This document shows, piece after piece, positions 24,064-35,197 of a stretch of DNA of 64,000 nucleotides. The stretch's first letter is position 1; every line of letters starts with the position of its first letter. Under the pieces are notes generated by a model. It ran no database searches and was not told where the DNA came from. It saw only the letters and a list, made by a program, of their open reading frames with translations. The DNA is from Phalacrocorax aristotelis (taxonomy: Eukaryota; Chordata; Aves; Suliformes; Phalacrocoracidae). The translations under genes and the position numbers were made by a program. The stretch lies in NCBI RefSeq assembly GCF_949628215.1, contig NC_134280.1, positions 51,672,621 through 51,736,620 of the forward strand, given 5' to 3'.

Positions 24064-26647
24064 GTAAGTCTGAGCTTTTTTTTTTTCCCCTCCTTCTTAC
24101 CCTCTGGGCTCTGTCACAGTATGTTCTGGGTGTGAACCTAATTAAACCTCCAAATTCCAAGCCAATCTCTTCCTCCCATGCAGTCAGCACATTAGCAACT
24201 AAACTCTCTGCTTTTTGTAACAAATGGTATTTTTTATTTACTTCTCCTTTGACCAGGATAGCTTATTTCTTTTAAAAATTTATATTGTGTTGACGCCTAA
24301 ATATCATATAGTTCTTTGCTGTGTGGAGAGTGAAGGAGATGGTCGACAGGAAACAAGCAGTACCTTGTCTTTAAAGTCAAAGGGTCAGCTTATGTTGGAA
24401 TGAAGAGCAATAACATAATAACAAAGAACCATTTTGACCCCTTTTCGCTTCTGTCCTGTCTCCTTTTGTTGCTGTTGTTGGTTTCCAGTAGTGTAGTCAA
24501 AATGGAAACTGGCCATGGTGTTTACAACCTCCTCTTATAGTCAATACACTTTTCCCAGCAGAATTCAATCATCCTTCACCACAGATGGGCTGGGAATACT
24601 TTTTGCTATGTTGCCACTGCTGTTGCATCCTTCTGATTCTCTGACAGCACTCTGCCAGTGTTTGTCTCATAAGGACTGGTGAACACTATAGCTGGCTCCC
24701 TCCTTTTGTCCTTGTCTGGCTTGCTGAGGAAGCACCATCACTGACAGTTCAGGTTTATTAGCTCTGTCCTTCTCTCTTCATATTCAGTTCAATCAGTTCT
24801 CTTGGGGTGATCTTTCCGATTTGATTTTCTCTGCTTCTTGGATGAGGAAGAGTGCTCCATCTTTTCTTCTGCTTTAAGAAGAAGCACTTGTGCTGCCTTG
24901 TCTTCACTCAAAAAATCTTGTATACCTTTCTCAAATTCTCCTCCAGAGGCGCTAGCATGGTATAGACAGGGCTTTAGTCTTGCCTCTGATGTCTTAAATA
25001 GGCCAAAGATGATAACCTTTCCCAGTCCTTCCAAGGTTCTGTGAACTATTCGAGATGATGGATGGGCTACCTAACACATTCTGATATGATAAACCTGCTC
25101 GTTTACCCTTTTCTTCCTCTATTGCCATTTGGGCTGAAATTCTGAATGTCTTTCAGTCTCTTAGTGTCAAGATTCACATATACTCTTCTGTACGGTGCAA
25201 GGTAACAGGAGCGGCAGGCTGCTAAGAAAAGGTCTGAGAAATTAAAAATTTGGGGTCACTAACAGAACAAAAGACCTGGTTGTCCAAACTCCATGTGCAT
25301 CTTGGGGGCTGCAGGAGCTGTCTGTATTGAGTGCAGTAGGGTGCAGCTACAGTGCTGTGTGGGAAACACATACAGCTCAGGTCCAGCGAACAAGCTAGTA
25401 AGATTTCCAGTCCTGCATCCTAACAACTGCATATGGAAGGTTCTTCCAGTTACCTTTAAAAGGCCTCAGCATCTTGCAATATTGTTAATATTTTTCTCTT
25501 CCAATACTGTGATCAAATATGAGAAGGCATCAGTTACTTACAAGACAAATGCATTTTGTGGTGCTAGCCCAAGAGAAAGCCATGTGAAATATAGATAAAA
25601 TTTTTAACATCACAGCTTATATCACAGTATTAGAAGTTTTACTCTTACACTAACTTAACTCTGCTTAGTAAAAATGTAGTAAAAATTACTAATATTAAGA
25701 TGTTTGCAGCAAATATTAATCTGGTTACTGTGATACCCCAAGAACTATTAAAAACATATAGCAAAAGTAGGGGAAAAAACATTATTTGGAGGACTTATGG
25801 GATATAAACCCCATGCTTCTGCTCCCCTTTCTGTAAAATAGGTGAACAATATATACTATGTCTAGTTCACCTAGTATCATTTTTTCAAGGTGTTCACAAG
25901 CTGGATTGGATTTAGAAAAGATGTAAAAGAATGAGGAGAATGTTGGAAATTTACATTATGGTAAGAAATTTTAAAAGCTTTAAGTAACCAGGAAAACATG
26001 AAGTACTGATGTGATTGCAGGCCTTAAAAAGCGAGCAGAAAGGGAAAAGGGTTTTGAAAGAAAAGGGCTCTGTAGCTGATCCAAGAGCTAAAAACTCAAG
26101 GTACAGATATCTGATGGCAGGATGCCATTGTACAGCGGGTTGGTGGATTCTCTGAAGTCAAGACAGGTTTTTGTCTAAAAGAAATGGTGTTGTTCAGTGA
26201 CAAGCTTGGGTTTGAGGCAGGACTCAATAGTCTGTGGTCTGTGTAGCACTACAGATCATGCTCAATTGTCTTAATGTTTCCTTTGGCCTTGAAACCTGTT
26301 ACAGTTTAAAGAGTGTCTTAAAAGTTTCAGATGAGACAATGCTAGCTAGCTCTAAAGAGCCTAAAAGATAATAGGAAAGTGCCATCTCGCAAGCCGTGTA
26401 CAGTCATATTACATCACTCTCTTTTCTAACTCAGCAACTACGAAATTACTGTGCGCTGTCTTGACAGTACCATAGTGTTAAAGTCTCTGTGCTCCCTGTG
26501 CTGGGCACTGAGGATAGAAGCAAAGCGCTCCCACAGATCCATTTTTGCTGCTCTGCATAATTGGTTTTCACATGTATCTTTCAAAAGTATTTAGGAATAG
26601 ACTATTGCAGTGGTGCAGCAAAGGCAATCCCAGCATGGTTAATTATG

Positions 26648-26700
26648 TAAAACACTTTGCAGTTGAATAGTGCTGTGTAAATGCCAAGTATTATTTTTTG
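26648..26700 (+). repeat. Possible ancient LINE 3' tail (L2/L3-like)
   Basis: The string 'aaaacactttgcagttgaa' followed by 'gctgtgtaaatgccaagtattatt' resembles the 'aaagcgctttg ... gctatataaatgcaagttatt' 3' ends of old L2/L3-class LINEs. It is short and strongly diverged. Confidence 0.4.
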
Positions 26701-29700
26701 TGTTTGGTAATAATCATTATCCCTTACATCCCTAATCAGTAGAGTATAATCACTGATAGGAGGATTAGGGCAATACAGGGGACTTTCTGAAAGGTAAGTC
26801 CCAACCCAAGCTTGCTGTTTGCATTTTGGCTCCTAACAGACCACTCTCAGAACCCCCCACATTAGAGGTAACCACACTGCAATATAGGATGATGTCTCAG
26901 CACTGACTTTTCTAAGGGGGCCAATCGACATCAGTCGTTGGTTGAGCTATGGGCCATGTCTGTATGTGGATGGAAACCGGCATCCTCAGAAAAAAGCACG
27001 GTAAGGAAAAAACATGACAGTAACAGAAATCATGAGTCCTTCTCCCTCGTCCTCTCTGCGTTCACACTCCTTTATTTGCAAAAGTATTTTTCAGAACTTG
27101 AGCAGAAGGATGGTACTGTCATTAAAGTAGTAGGCTCAGATGTGAGGGATCTAAGCTCTGGCATAGTTCTTTATTTCTCCTACTATTAGCTTAGATAGAG
27201 ACCATTCCCACCCTGGGTTCACTATGTATGACTGTGTATGGCAACTTTGCCAGGGGAAAAAAGTTTTTCCAGAAACAGAACCACATTTAGGTGACATTTG
27301 ATTTCTGTGGGACTGGCTGGTCACAAATTAGAGGGGAGTTTTGACTGGGAATATGCATTCCCAGTGCACACACAGTGACTTGTGAGTGGTGGTTACTGTA
27401 TTTCTTCTTCAAGTGTGAAAGATCTGAGCACCTTTTGTGGGGAGGCTTTCTTCTCTGAAGCCATTGTGCCTTGAGAAATGCTTTTCTCCTCTTTAGCAAG
27501 CATACAATTCCTAAGTAACTGAGAACAAGGAAGAAAACAGGGTCTGTCGGGTCCATCTTTAAGGGGGAAGTTTTGGTCCATGGCTGGTATGTTCAGATTA
27601 CCGATAAAGGAGTTGGGTTGAGCTGCATACCTGCAATGCATGTTAGAGGAAAAGCACTTTTTGCAGTCATATTAAGGCTCTAGGTCAAGGACCTGTTCAA
27701 GTTAGAACATTTTATTGATTTCTTTTTAATACCTTCAGCTAACCAAACTGACAGCCTTTCTCAATAGTGATTCAATAGTGATCAGAAACACAAGCAGTGA
27801 CTTCTGCATGTCGTAACTGAATACTACGAAATCTTACAAAATTATTTTAAACTTGACTCAAATTCTGATAGTTTAGGATGTAAGTTAGCCGGAACTGCAT
27901 TACACGCCTTACCAACCAAGACTGTTTAAAGATACAGGTGGAGATCATGAGGAAATGAGAAATAGGCATTAATTATTAAAATGTTGCTTCATCCCCAACA
28001 TATTTGTGATCAATATTTGAACACTTCTCCTTTTAACTAAGCAGGCAGTAATTTGAGAGCCATGAAGAAGATGCATTAGCTTCACTAAAGTGAGCAAATT
28101 CAGCTCACTTTTACTGCTGTGTAAAGCCTTTCATGTCTATTTAGGCCACTGTAACTGAGAACAAAATTTGACCCATCTCCCTCTACCCCAGTCATTGATT
28201 CTGTTAGATCAAACCATACTTCAGGATTACTGCTGAAGTAATCCAAGCCACCCATTAAACATGATTTTAGAATTAAACTACCTTATCCACCACTTTTTAT
28301 AGTGATGGAGGAAAAAGGCTTATAAAAGGCACCGTACCCTGTCCCTAGTTCTCTTGTCACATTCACAAGACCAGAAAACGACGACTTGCTAGAACTGTCT
28401 GCAATGAGGATTGGGTGTCTGCTTATTGTCATGAACCCTATCCCAGCCTGGATGATTTTGCAGGAATTTGGCACAGAAAATAAGACCTACTTAGCATTCC
28501 ATACTGGGATTGCGTGTAAAATACATAGAAGAATCCAAGTCCTTAACATTTCTATTGCACTAAGATAGAAACTTTTGTGTTTAACATTAATTACCAGCCC
28601 TGGATACCCCACACTAGAGCAGCAATTACTTGTTAATACAAAAAATTAAGCTATTTGCAGGCAGTGGTGCTTTCCATAAATCCAGCACAGAGACCTCGTG
28701 CTGTTCCGTGTTGCTTGGCTGGGAAAAGCATTCCTCAGCAGCACGACCTTTGACTGCATTGCTGTGTTGAGCAGCCCCTGTGTGTCCTGAGCTCTTGGGA
28801 ACTGACGAGCTGCTTCAGAACCCCATGGGTAATCAATAGGGGAGTGAGTTATATCTCTCTAACAAAGGAGGGAAAAAATGTGTTTTGACATCTCAGGAGA
28901 CAGAGCCTGCCACATGAAACGTGTGAAACAAACAGCAGCGTATTGTCAGTATTTCTGGAAATGTTCAGCAGCAGGAGCTGAGATACTCAGAGGCATTTGA
29001 CAAGCTTTTGGTTGTTTTAGCCAAACACTGTACAAGTGCCCCCAGAACTAATACCTGATTGTCACCTGATGCCGTAAGTACCCACATTTGTTCATGTGGG
29101 CAGGCACAATTGCATCTAATCATGCACGCTCCTTCACAGCTGCAAGCCCTAGAATCGAGTGACCTGAGGTGTCCAAGTCAAGGTGTCTTAAAGTTACTGG
29201 TTTCAAGACAGTAGCTGACATTTTTAACAGGTTACATCCTTTTAAACAGTGTTAGTCTGGGTACCCCAAAATAAACACTATTAGTTTGTAATAGTTTCTA
29301 AAAAATGTAAGTGTATTGTTCCATGTTGAAACTGGGAACAGAACTAATCAATTAGGCAACCTTGTCTAATTTTATCACTTAACTACTGAAGGAAGGCAGG
29401 ACTGTAAATGTGACCAGAAAATGAATGTGGTTGTAGCAAGAATCAAGCCTGTGATTGCTTCATGATAGTCAGGCAGTTTAACATTCTGGCATTGGCAGAA
29501 CATCAGCCTTTGTGGAAGAACATGAAGTCTGGTATAACTGGCTACAGCAAACTGCTGGTGACAGAAATTATCCTTCATGTGACCTGAGGTTTCTCCATCC
29601 TCCAAGTGTAGGACTGTCCCCAGCTATCCTTGCTCAGAAACCTTGTAAATTGCAAAAAGAGAGCATTGCTCTCAAATCTGAGAGGACTCTAAAAATCCTC

Positions 29701-29899
29701 TTAATTTGTGCTTTGCCCTTAATATTCCCCTTTCTTCTGATAGTCCCTCATCTCCCTCAACAATTTGGCTATTTATCATTCAGCTTCATACACACAGGAT
29801 AAATCAGTCACTTGTCACATGATCCAAAATCACTCCCACACTCTCTCTTCTCTACTTGGGCCTCCATAATGAAGTCTCTGAATTTACTGAGCTCTCAGC

Positions 29900-31030
29900 T
29901 TATCTGTATTTTTTCCTCTAGCTGGACCGTTTTGCTGAATCTATACTTGTGACCTGTTTGGTCCCACTGCCGCTTTTTTCCTTGTCCTTGCCTCTTTGAC
30001 CTACTGCCATAGGTCAGTGCCTCTGCTCCCCGGAGATGCCGTTCACTGGGCTTGGTCTTCATTGCACACTGCTCACTCACTTGTTCGTGCACTCTCGGGT
30101 CTCTGTGGTGTTAGTACTCTTCTGTGTTCATCACCTCCTCTCCTTTAGGATTGTGCATCATCTGCTGCTTAATTCCATCTCTCATCCTTCCTTTGTCTTC
30201 CAAAGACGTGACATTTCTTCCAGTTAGTGTTCCAGACATTATTTCTTCCAGTCCCAAGACTATTGATCCTCATGCTACTTCATTCATTTTTACCCGTGAT
30301 CTTTTCTTAGCCCTTTCTCCCATTGCTGGGACTGCCTTGTCTGCCAGCCGTGGCAGGCCAGTATCAATATTTAGTCCTCTGCTCTTGTGCAGTACACAGA
30401 GGTTCTGTGTGGGCAGGCAATATGTGTCCAACTGCAGCTTGTCTTTGCAACTGCATCTCGTCCTATATCCAGCTTTTGGCTTACCAGGAAGTTTTACTCT
30501 TTGGAGTCCCAACCCTAGATCATGGCCTAAGGTGCCTTCTGCTTCATGGGCTCCATAGGAACAGCTGTCCTCAACCTGTTAGTGAGCCCTTAACTGCAAA
30601 ACCTGTACTTCGTCTCCTCAGTCTGTCAGACTTCGACACCCTCAGCCATGCAATATTATGGGGAGAATGGGTCTAGTCCCGTTTTATGCAAACTTGTGTC
30701 ACTTGTGTTTGGCCAGAACATCACTCAAATGTCTCAGCCCGTACTGTTGCACTCTCTACACCACAGATAAGCCACATTTTCAAGGCTTGCTATTTACAAG
30801 CTGTCACTTCTCACTGTCTATCAAAGAGCTGCCTCCTGACTGTAATGACAGCCTGCAAGACCTTCTTGTTAGATTTCCAGATAAACCATCTTTCCTCAAA
30901 TGCATGCCATGTGTTCCACGCTGCTCCTATCTGCTTTTGGGACCTGTTAGGCACGGAGATCCTGTCTTGTTTGCAGGAACACAGAGGGGGGAAAAAAGGA
31001 AGTCACTGACTTTTTTACTTTCAAGTCAGT
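29900..31030 (+). other. C/T-rich region with long open frames, origin unclear
   Basis: The plus strand is unusually rich in C and T and has overlapping open frames of 144, 117 and 124 codons, with no domain I recognise. One frame reads SLSDFDTLSHAIL at about 30622-30660, close to the 'FDTxSH' block of CR1/L2-class reverse transcriptases. The rest of the region gives no second motif. It may be a decayed LINE fragment, or the open frames may simply follow from base composition. Confidence 0.3.
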
Positions 31031-31908
31031 AGAAAACAAAGCCTGTAAAGTCACAAATCAAACAGTTGTAAGCTAGGGATTGATTCCTGCCACAGACCAA
31101 ATCAGGATTCTGAACAGACCCTTGGGGGCATAGTTGTTAGTCCAGCAAAAACTTCTGACTCTTGCTTGGCAGCAGAAAAACAGTGCTGCGAGCACTGAAA
31201 CGTCTCTGTTACGGACTACTTTTCTGCGAGTGCTTGAAGCATCATATGATGTGCAAGGCAACGCGTGACGCCTCTGCCCTCTATTGGTCTTGAATGGCAG
31301 ATCTTGTATGCACAACAAGATCTGACCACTCAGCCCTCTGTGGCCATAGACTTTCCACCTATTACATATATAGGGAAAAACTCTCAGGCCACTGTAAACA
31401 TCAGGAGCTGGATTAGGCCCTTGGTCCTGCTGATGCAGCTGTCTGCATGATTATGAGTGTGTAAGAAACAAGAGGAATGGTCTCTAAAGGGATGCAAAAA
31501 ATACTGTACAGGCTTATATAAAATTACATTTAAAAAAAAGATCTTGGCAAGTCATTTTGGGGCTAAGTAGGTAGTTGGCATAGCCTTGAAAAAGTGTGAA
31601 GTACTGCCAATAGCAGAGCGCAGTTCTGCAGCCCAATGGCGTCTTGTTTTATTTAGTGGTAAAGTGTCTAAATACCGACAAATTCATACTTTTGAGATAG
31701 CATAGGCGTGACAGATGGTGTACACATCTATATGGTAATGAGTCTTAGCTTAGTTTGTATCACAGGAATATTCCAGTTCCCAGAGGGGAAAGACGGTCAC
31801 AGAGCCATTTTCTGTACTGTTCTGTTATGCACATTTCCTATACCTTTCATCCCGCTACCAAAGTTGAACAAACCTTCCAACTGAGCACTAAGTCTTTGTA
31901 CACTGTGC

Positions 31909-31945
31909 CTGTGTGTATGTGTATATATGTTTATATATAGATAGT
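31909..31945. repeat. Imperfect TG/TA simple repeat
   Basis: This is a run of mixed TG and TA dinucleotides (tgtgtgtatgtgtatatatg, then tttatatata). It is low complexity and no function is inferred. Confidence 0.8.
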
Positions 31946-32566
31946 TATGTATACATGCACCACATAATATATGCAGACAAAGTATTTAGCAGCATCAGAT
32001 GATGACATTAAGGACCATGCACCAAAGCAAGAAAAGGAGAAAATACGTGTTCTACTGACAGACTTTCAAAGCTGATCAGTAATTAACAGCTTAGAGAGAA
32101 ATTTGCATCGTTAACTTCAATCATAATTTCAGAAGTAGTGTAACGTAGAGATCCCAGAATCTTCATTTCCTGGGTGCGGTATCTGTACCTTAAATAATTT
32201 TTTCCTGACAACACTCTGCAAATGATTGTTTTAATCCTGCTCAGCCACATCAACTCTTAACCGTAGTACTTGGCTGGGGTTGTCCTGTTTCAGCTCCTAC
32301 AGTGTCCTGCCAATGCAAATAGGTTCCCTTGCTTCTTCTATCAACATTAGCTACATACAAAACCATATTTAAACATCATAAAAGCGTGGGGAGAAGGGTC
32401 TGTCTGGGTAAAGCTGAGGAAATATACTGTATTTCTTTAAAATTTCAAGCCTCTTCTGGTGTAATCGAAATGCACTGAATGTCCAGCTCCAGGAGGTGGA
32501 AGTCAGAACGAGCAGCAGTCAGTGACAGCTCATACTTACGGTATCATCCCGTCTCTTCTTTTCCAG

Positions 32567-32698
32567 TTCAGATGCTGTGGCGTCTCTAACTACACTGACT
32601 GGTTTGAAGTGTACAATACAACCCGGGTGCCAGACTCCTGCTGCTTAGAGTTCAGTGAGAACTGTGGACTCCATTCCCCAGGGACATGGTGGAAAGCG
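32567..32698 (+). CDS. TSPAN4: TSPAN4 coding exon with the CCG motif
   Basis: This is a 132-bp exon of 44 codons, phase 0 at both ends, with acceptor TTCTTTTCCAG and donor GCG|GTGAGT. It starts FRCCGVSNYTDWFEVYNTTR, continues VPDSCCLEFSENCGL and ends HSPGTWWKA, nearly identical to human tetraspanin-4. It holds the family's hallmark Cys-Cys-Gly (exon residues 3-5), a second Cys pair in PDSCC (25-26) and Cys33. Together with the Cys in the next exon these give the six cysteines of a three-disulfide large extracellular loop. Two N-glycosylation sequons are visible, Asn8-Tyr-Thr and Asn17-Thr-Thr. This is the variable, partner-binding part of the loop, facing outside the cell. Confidence 0.98.
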
Positions 32699-35113
32699 GT
32701 GAGTAGCTCTCCAGCAGCAGCTCAGCAGCTGCCTTGCAACCCAGGTAAAGGGCAGGCAGCTAGTCACTTGCAGGGCTATATGGATGATAAGGTATGTTGT
32801 CCCCTTAACTCATCTTTAATCAGGTGGTTTCAGAAGGCTCATTTTTGAGCTGTGGCTTTTGACCGCCAATGAAACTGCCAATTTAATTATTTTTATGAGC
32901 TGAAGGCTTTCCTTTCAGTAGGCTCTAAGCTTGTTGGTTCACATTGCAGACAAGTACCTTCCAGCACTGATCTGGAGCACAGTGTAGCTACACCTAGCTA
33001 AGAAATGACAGGACTGCCCTTTTGAATGTCCTGCCTACTGGAGTCAGGTAGCGATACAGGCTAATGGCTCAGCCACAAACGTAGCACAAGCCCTGGAGCA
33101 GCAGCCGTAGCTTATCATGGCCCAGGCAGTCGTGAGGCCAGAGGACTGTGTGAGCCTGCAGTGCTCTGCTCCTGCTAGGAACCCCAGTTCAGGGGCTTCT
33201 GCTGCACAGTAGGAGCGTGGGAACTGTTCCACTGCATTGCCAGCAGCATTTTTTTAGCAAGGTCTTTCCACGGTAGATAGTCAGAGCCTAAACTCTTCAC
33301 TGAAATTAGCTCAGCAATTCTTTGCGCTAACTACAGCTAGTGCAGTTATCCAGGAGGGCTGTGGAGTAAGGCCATCTGATGAAGTAGAATTATGAGCGCT
33401 TTGCTAGTTCTAATGGTTTGTGAAGACACTGAGTGAAGCGCTCTTGGCCTCGTTCTAGTGAGATTTCGTATGCATGGATTGGCACTGGCGGAGGCTGAGT
33501 TCCAACCAAACATGGCTCCCTTCTATTGTTCAAGTAGCTCCAAGTCAATATTTTTTATTTAAGGGCTTAAAAGTTCTTCTTCTATTTGGGGTACCAAGAA
33601 GGTCAGTGCAGGGTAACACCATGTCTTCTGATGGGCAGTAATACTTTTTCCTTTATACCTATGTGAAAGACACACAATGAAGGCTGAATGATTCTTGTCC
33701 ATGTACATTTACAGTACATTTGCAGTACAGACTGGGATCCACCTGGCTGGAGGGCAGCTCTGTGGAAAGGGACCTGGGGGTCCTGGTGGACAGGAAGCTC
33801 AACACGAGCGAACAGTGTGCTGCTGCGGCCAAGAAGGCCAACAGGATGCTGGGTTGCATCAAAAAGGGCATCACCAGCAGAGAGAAAGAAGTCATTATCC
33901 CGCTCTACTCAGCGCGTGTCAGGCCGCACCTGGAATACTGTGTACAGTTCTGGTCCCCACTATACAAAAAGGATGTGGAGAGGCTGGAAGGGGTCCAGAG
34001 AAGGGCCATCAAGATGATCAAAGGACTGGGAAGCCGGCCATGTGAGGATAGGCTGGGAGAACTGGGTTTGTTCAGCCTTGAGAAAAGGAGGCTCAGAGGG
34101 GATCTCATCACCATGTACCAGTACTTAAGGGGTAGCTACAAAGATGATGGAGACTCCCTTTTTACACGGAGTCACATGGAGAGGACAAGGGGGAATGGAC
34201 ACAAGTTGCTCTTGGGGAGATTGCGATTGGACATGAGAGGGAAATTTTTCACAGTGAGGACAGTCAACCATTGGAATAATCTCCCCAGGGAAGTGGTTGA
34301 CTCGGCCACGTCGGACACCTTCAAGAGTCATCTGGACGGGGTGCTGGGACCATCTTGTTTAGACTGCGCTCTTCCTAGAAAGGTTGGACTAGATGATCCC
34401 TGAGGTCCCTTCCAACCTGTGATTCTGTGATTTACAGGACAGAGGGCACAATTTTTTCATAAGGTTATCTGACAGACATTTATTATTTACACATTATTTA
34501 AAGAAAGTTTTCACTTGGGTTAATGCCAGCCTTCCCAAAACTGGGCGAGGAACATGAGGTTACAACTACGGCAGAACTTAAAGCAGGAAGAAGATAATGG
34601 AGGCATGCCCATACTGCAATTTGTAAGGATGGAAAAATGGTATGACAAGGGTCCTTGTGCAGCAGGAGTGGCTACTGAGCAGCTCTCATTGGAACTTTTG
34701 GATTTGATATATAGAATGAATATTTTTTTTTCCTGAAACATGGAGAAAATGGAAGGCTTATTCTGAAGTTCTAAGTACTTACGGTTGGCTTTTAGCAGTC
34801 AAAGAGACCCCCCAAATCCATTGCTTGTTTATTTTTAGTTACTGGCCCAAGGTACATGGAGCAGTGCTCATGCAAAGTTTTGGAGGTGCACCTTTCTTTT
34901 TTTCTTCTGTGTCATTACAATTAATGCTCCATGTTCATGCTCCAACCCAGAAATACATGGTAGTTGCTCCAATGCAGAAGTGATAATCCAGGCTACCTAG
35001 CAACTTAGTCTGAGCTGGCCCTTTTCTGTCTGTATATTCCCAGGGGAGTAGAGCTGTGGGTTTATGACTTACACAATATTCTGGTTTGGGTTTTTTTTCT
35101 TTTCCCCCCCCAG
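32699..35113 (+). other. TSPAN4: TSPAN4 intron (2.4 kb) with a CR1 insertion
   Basis: The donor is GTGAGT and the acceptor is a strong pyrimidine run ending CCCCCCCCAG. A sense-oriented CR1 fragment occupies 33715-34430. Nothing else was recognised. Confidence 0.9.
33715..34430 (+). mobile_element. CR1 LINE, 5'-truncated, C-terminal part of ORF2
   Basis: This is a sense-strand CR1 fragment whose reading frame stays open for 227 codons (33720-34403). It encodes the C-terminal part of the reverse transcriptase protein: [99 protein letters not shown] and [10 protein letters not shown]. The catalytic motifs lie upstream of the truncation, so it cannot encode an active enzyme. The 3' end shows the conserved AGATGATCCCTGAGGTCCCT segment and the ATTCTGTG tail. 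The intact frame suggests it is younger than the copy at 91-972. An 8-bp direct repeat, ATTTACAG, flanks it at 33707-33714 and 34430-34437. Confidence 0.95.
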
Positions 35114-35197
35114 CCTTGCTATGAAACAGTGAAAATCTGGCTCCAGGAAAACTTACTAGCAGTGGGAATCTTTGGATTGTGCACAGCTATGGTGCAG
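35114..35197 (+). CDS. TSPAN4: TSPAN4 coding exon, end of loop and start of TM4
   Basis: This is an 84-bp exon of 28 codons, phase 0 at both ends, with an acceptor after a C-rich tract and donor CAG|GTACAG. It reads PCYETVKIWLQENLL followed by AVGIFGLCTAMVQ. The Pro-Cys-Tyr-Glu supplies the sixth loop cysteine, the middle part is helix E of the loop, and the hydrophobic stretch starts TM4. It matches human tetraspanin-4 except for conservative changes (Val to Ile, Leu to Met). Confidence 0.98.

Larger units (their letters stand above)
24064..32566 (+). other. TSPAN4: TSPAN4 intron (8.5 kb)
   Basis: This intron separates the loop-start exon from the CCG exon, with donor GTAAGT and acceptor CTTCTTTTCCAG. 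It contains an old LINE-tail-like fragment (about 26648-26700), a C/T-rich stretch with long open frames (about 29900-31030), and a mixed TG/TA repeat (about 31909-31945). No additional tetraspanin exon was found. Confidence 0.85.

Noticed and set aside
32522..32848. 108-codon open frame as a standalone gene
   Set aside because: Only its central part is coding, as TSPAN4 exon 32567-32698. The ends read through splice sites into intron.
33720..34403. 227-codon open frame as a host gene
   Set aside because: It matches the C-terminal part of the CR1 ORF2 protein throughout and ends in the CR1 3' tail, so it is a transposon fragment.
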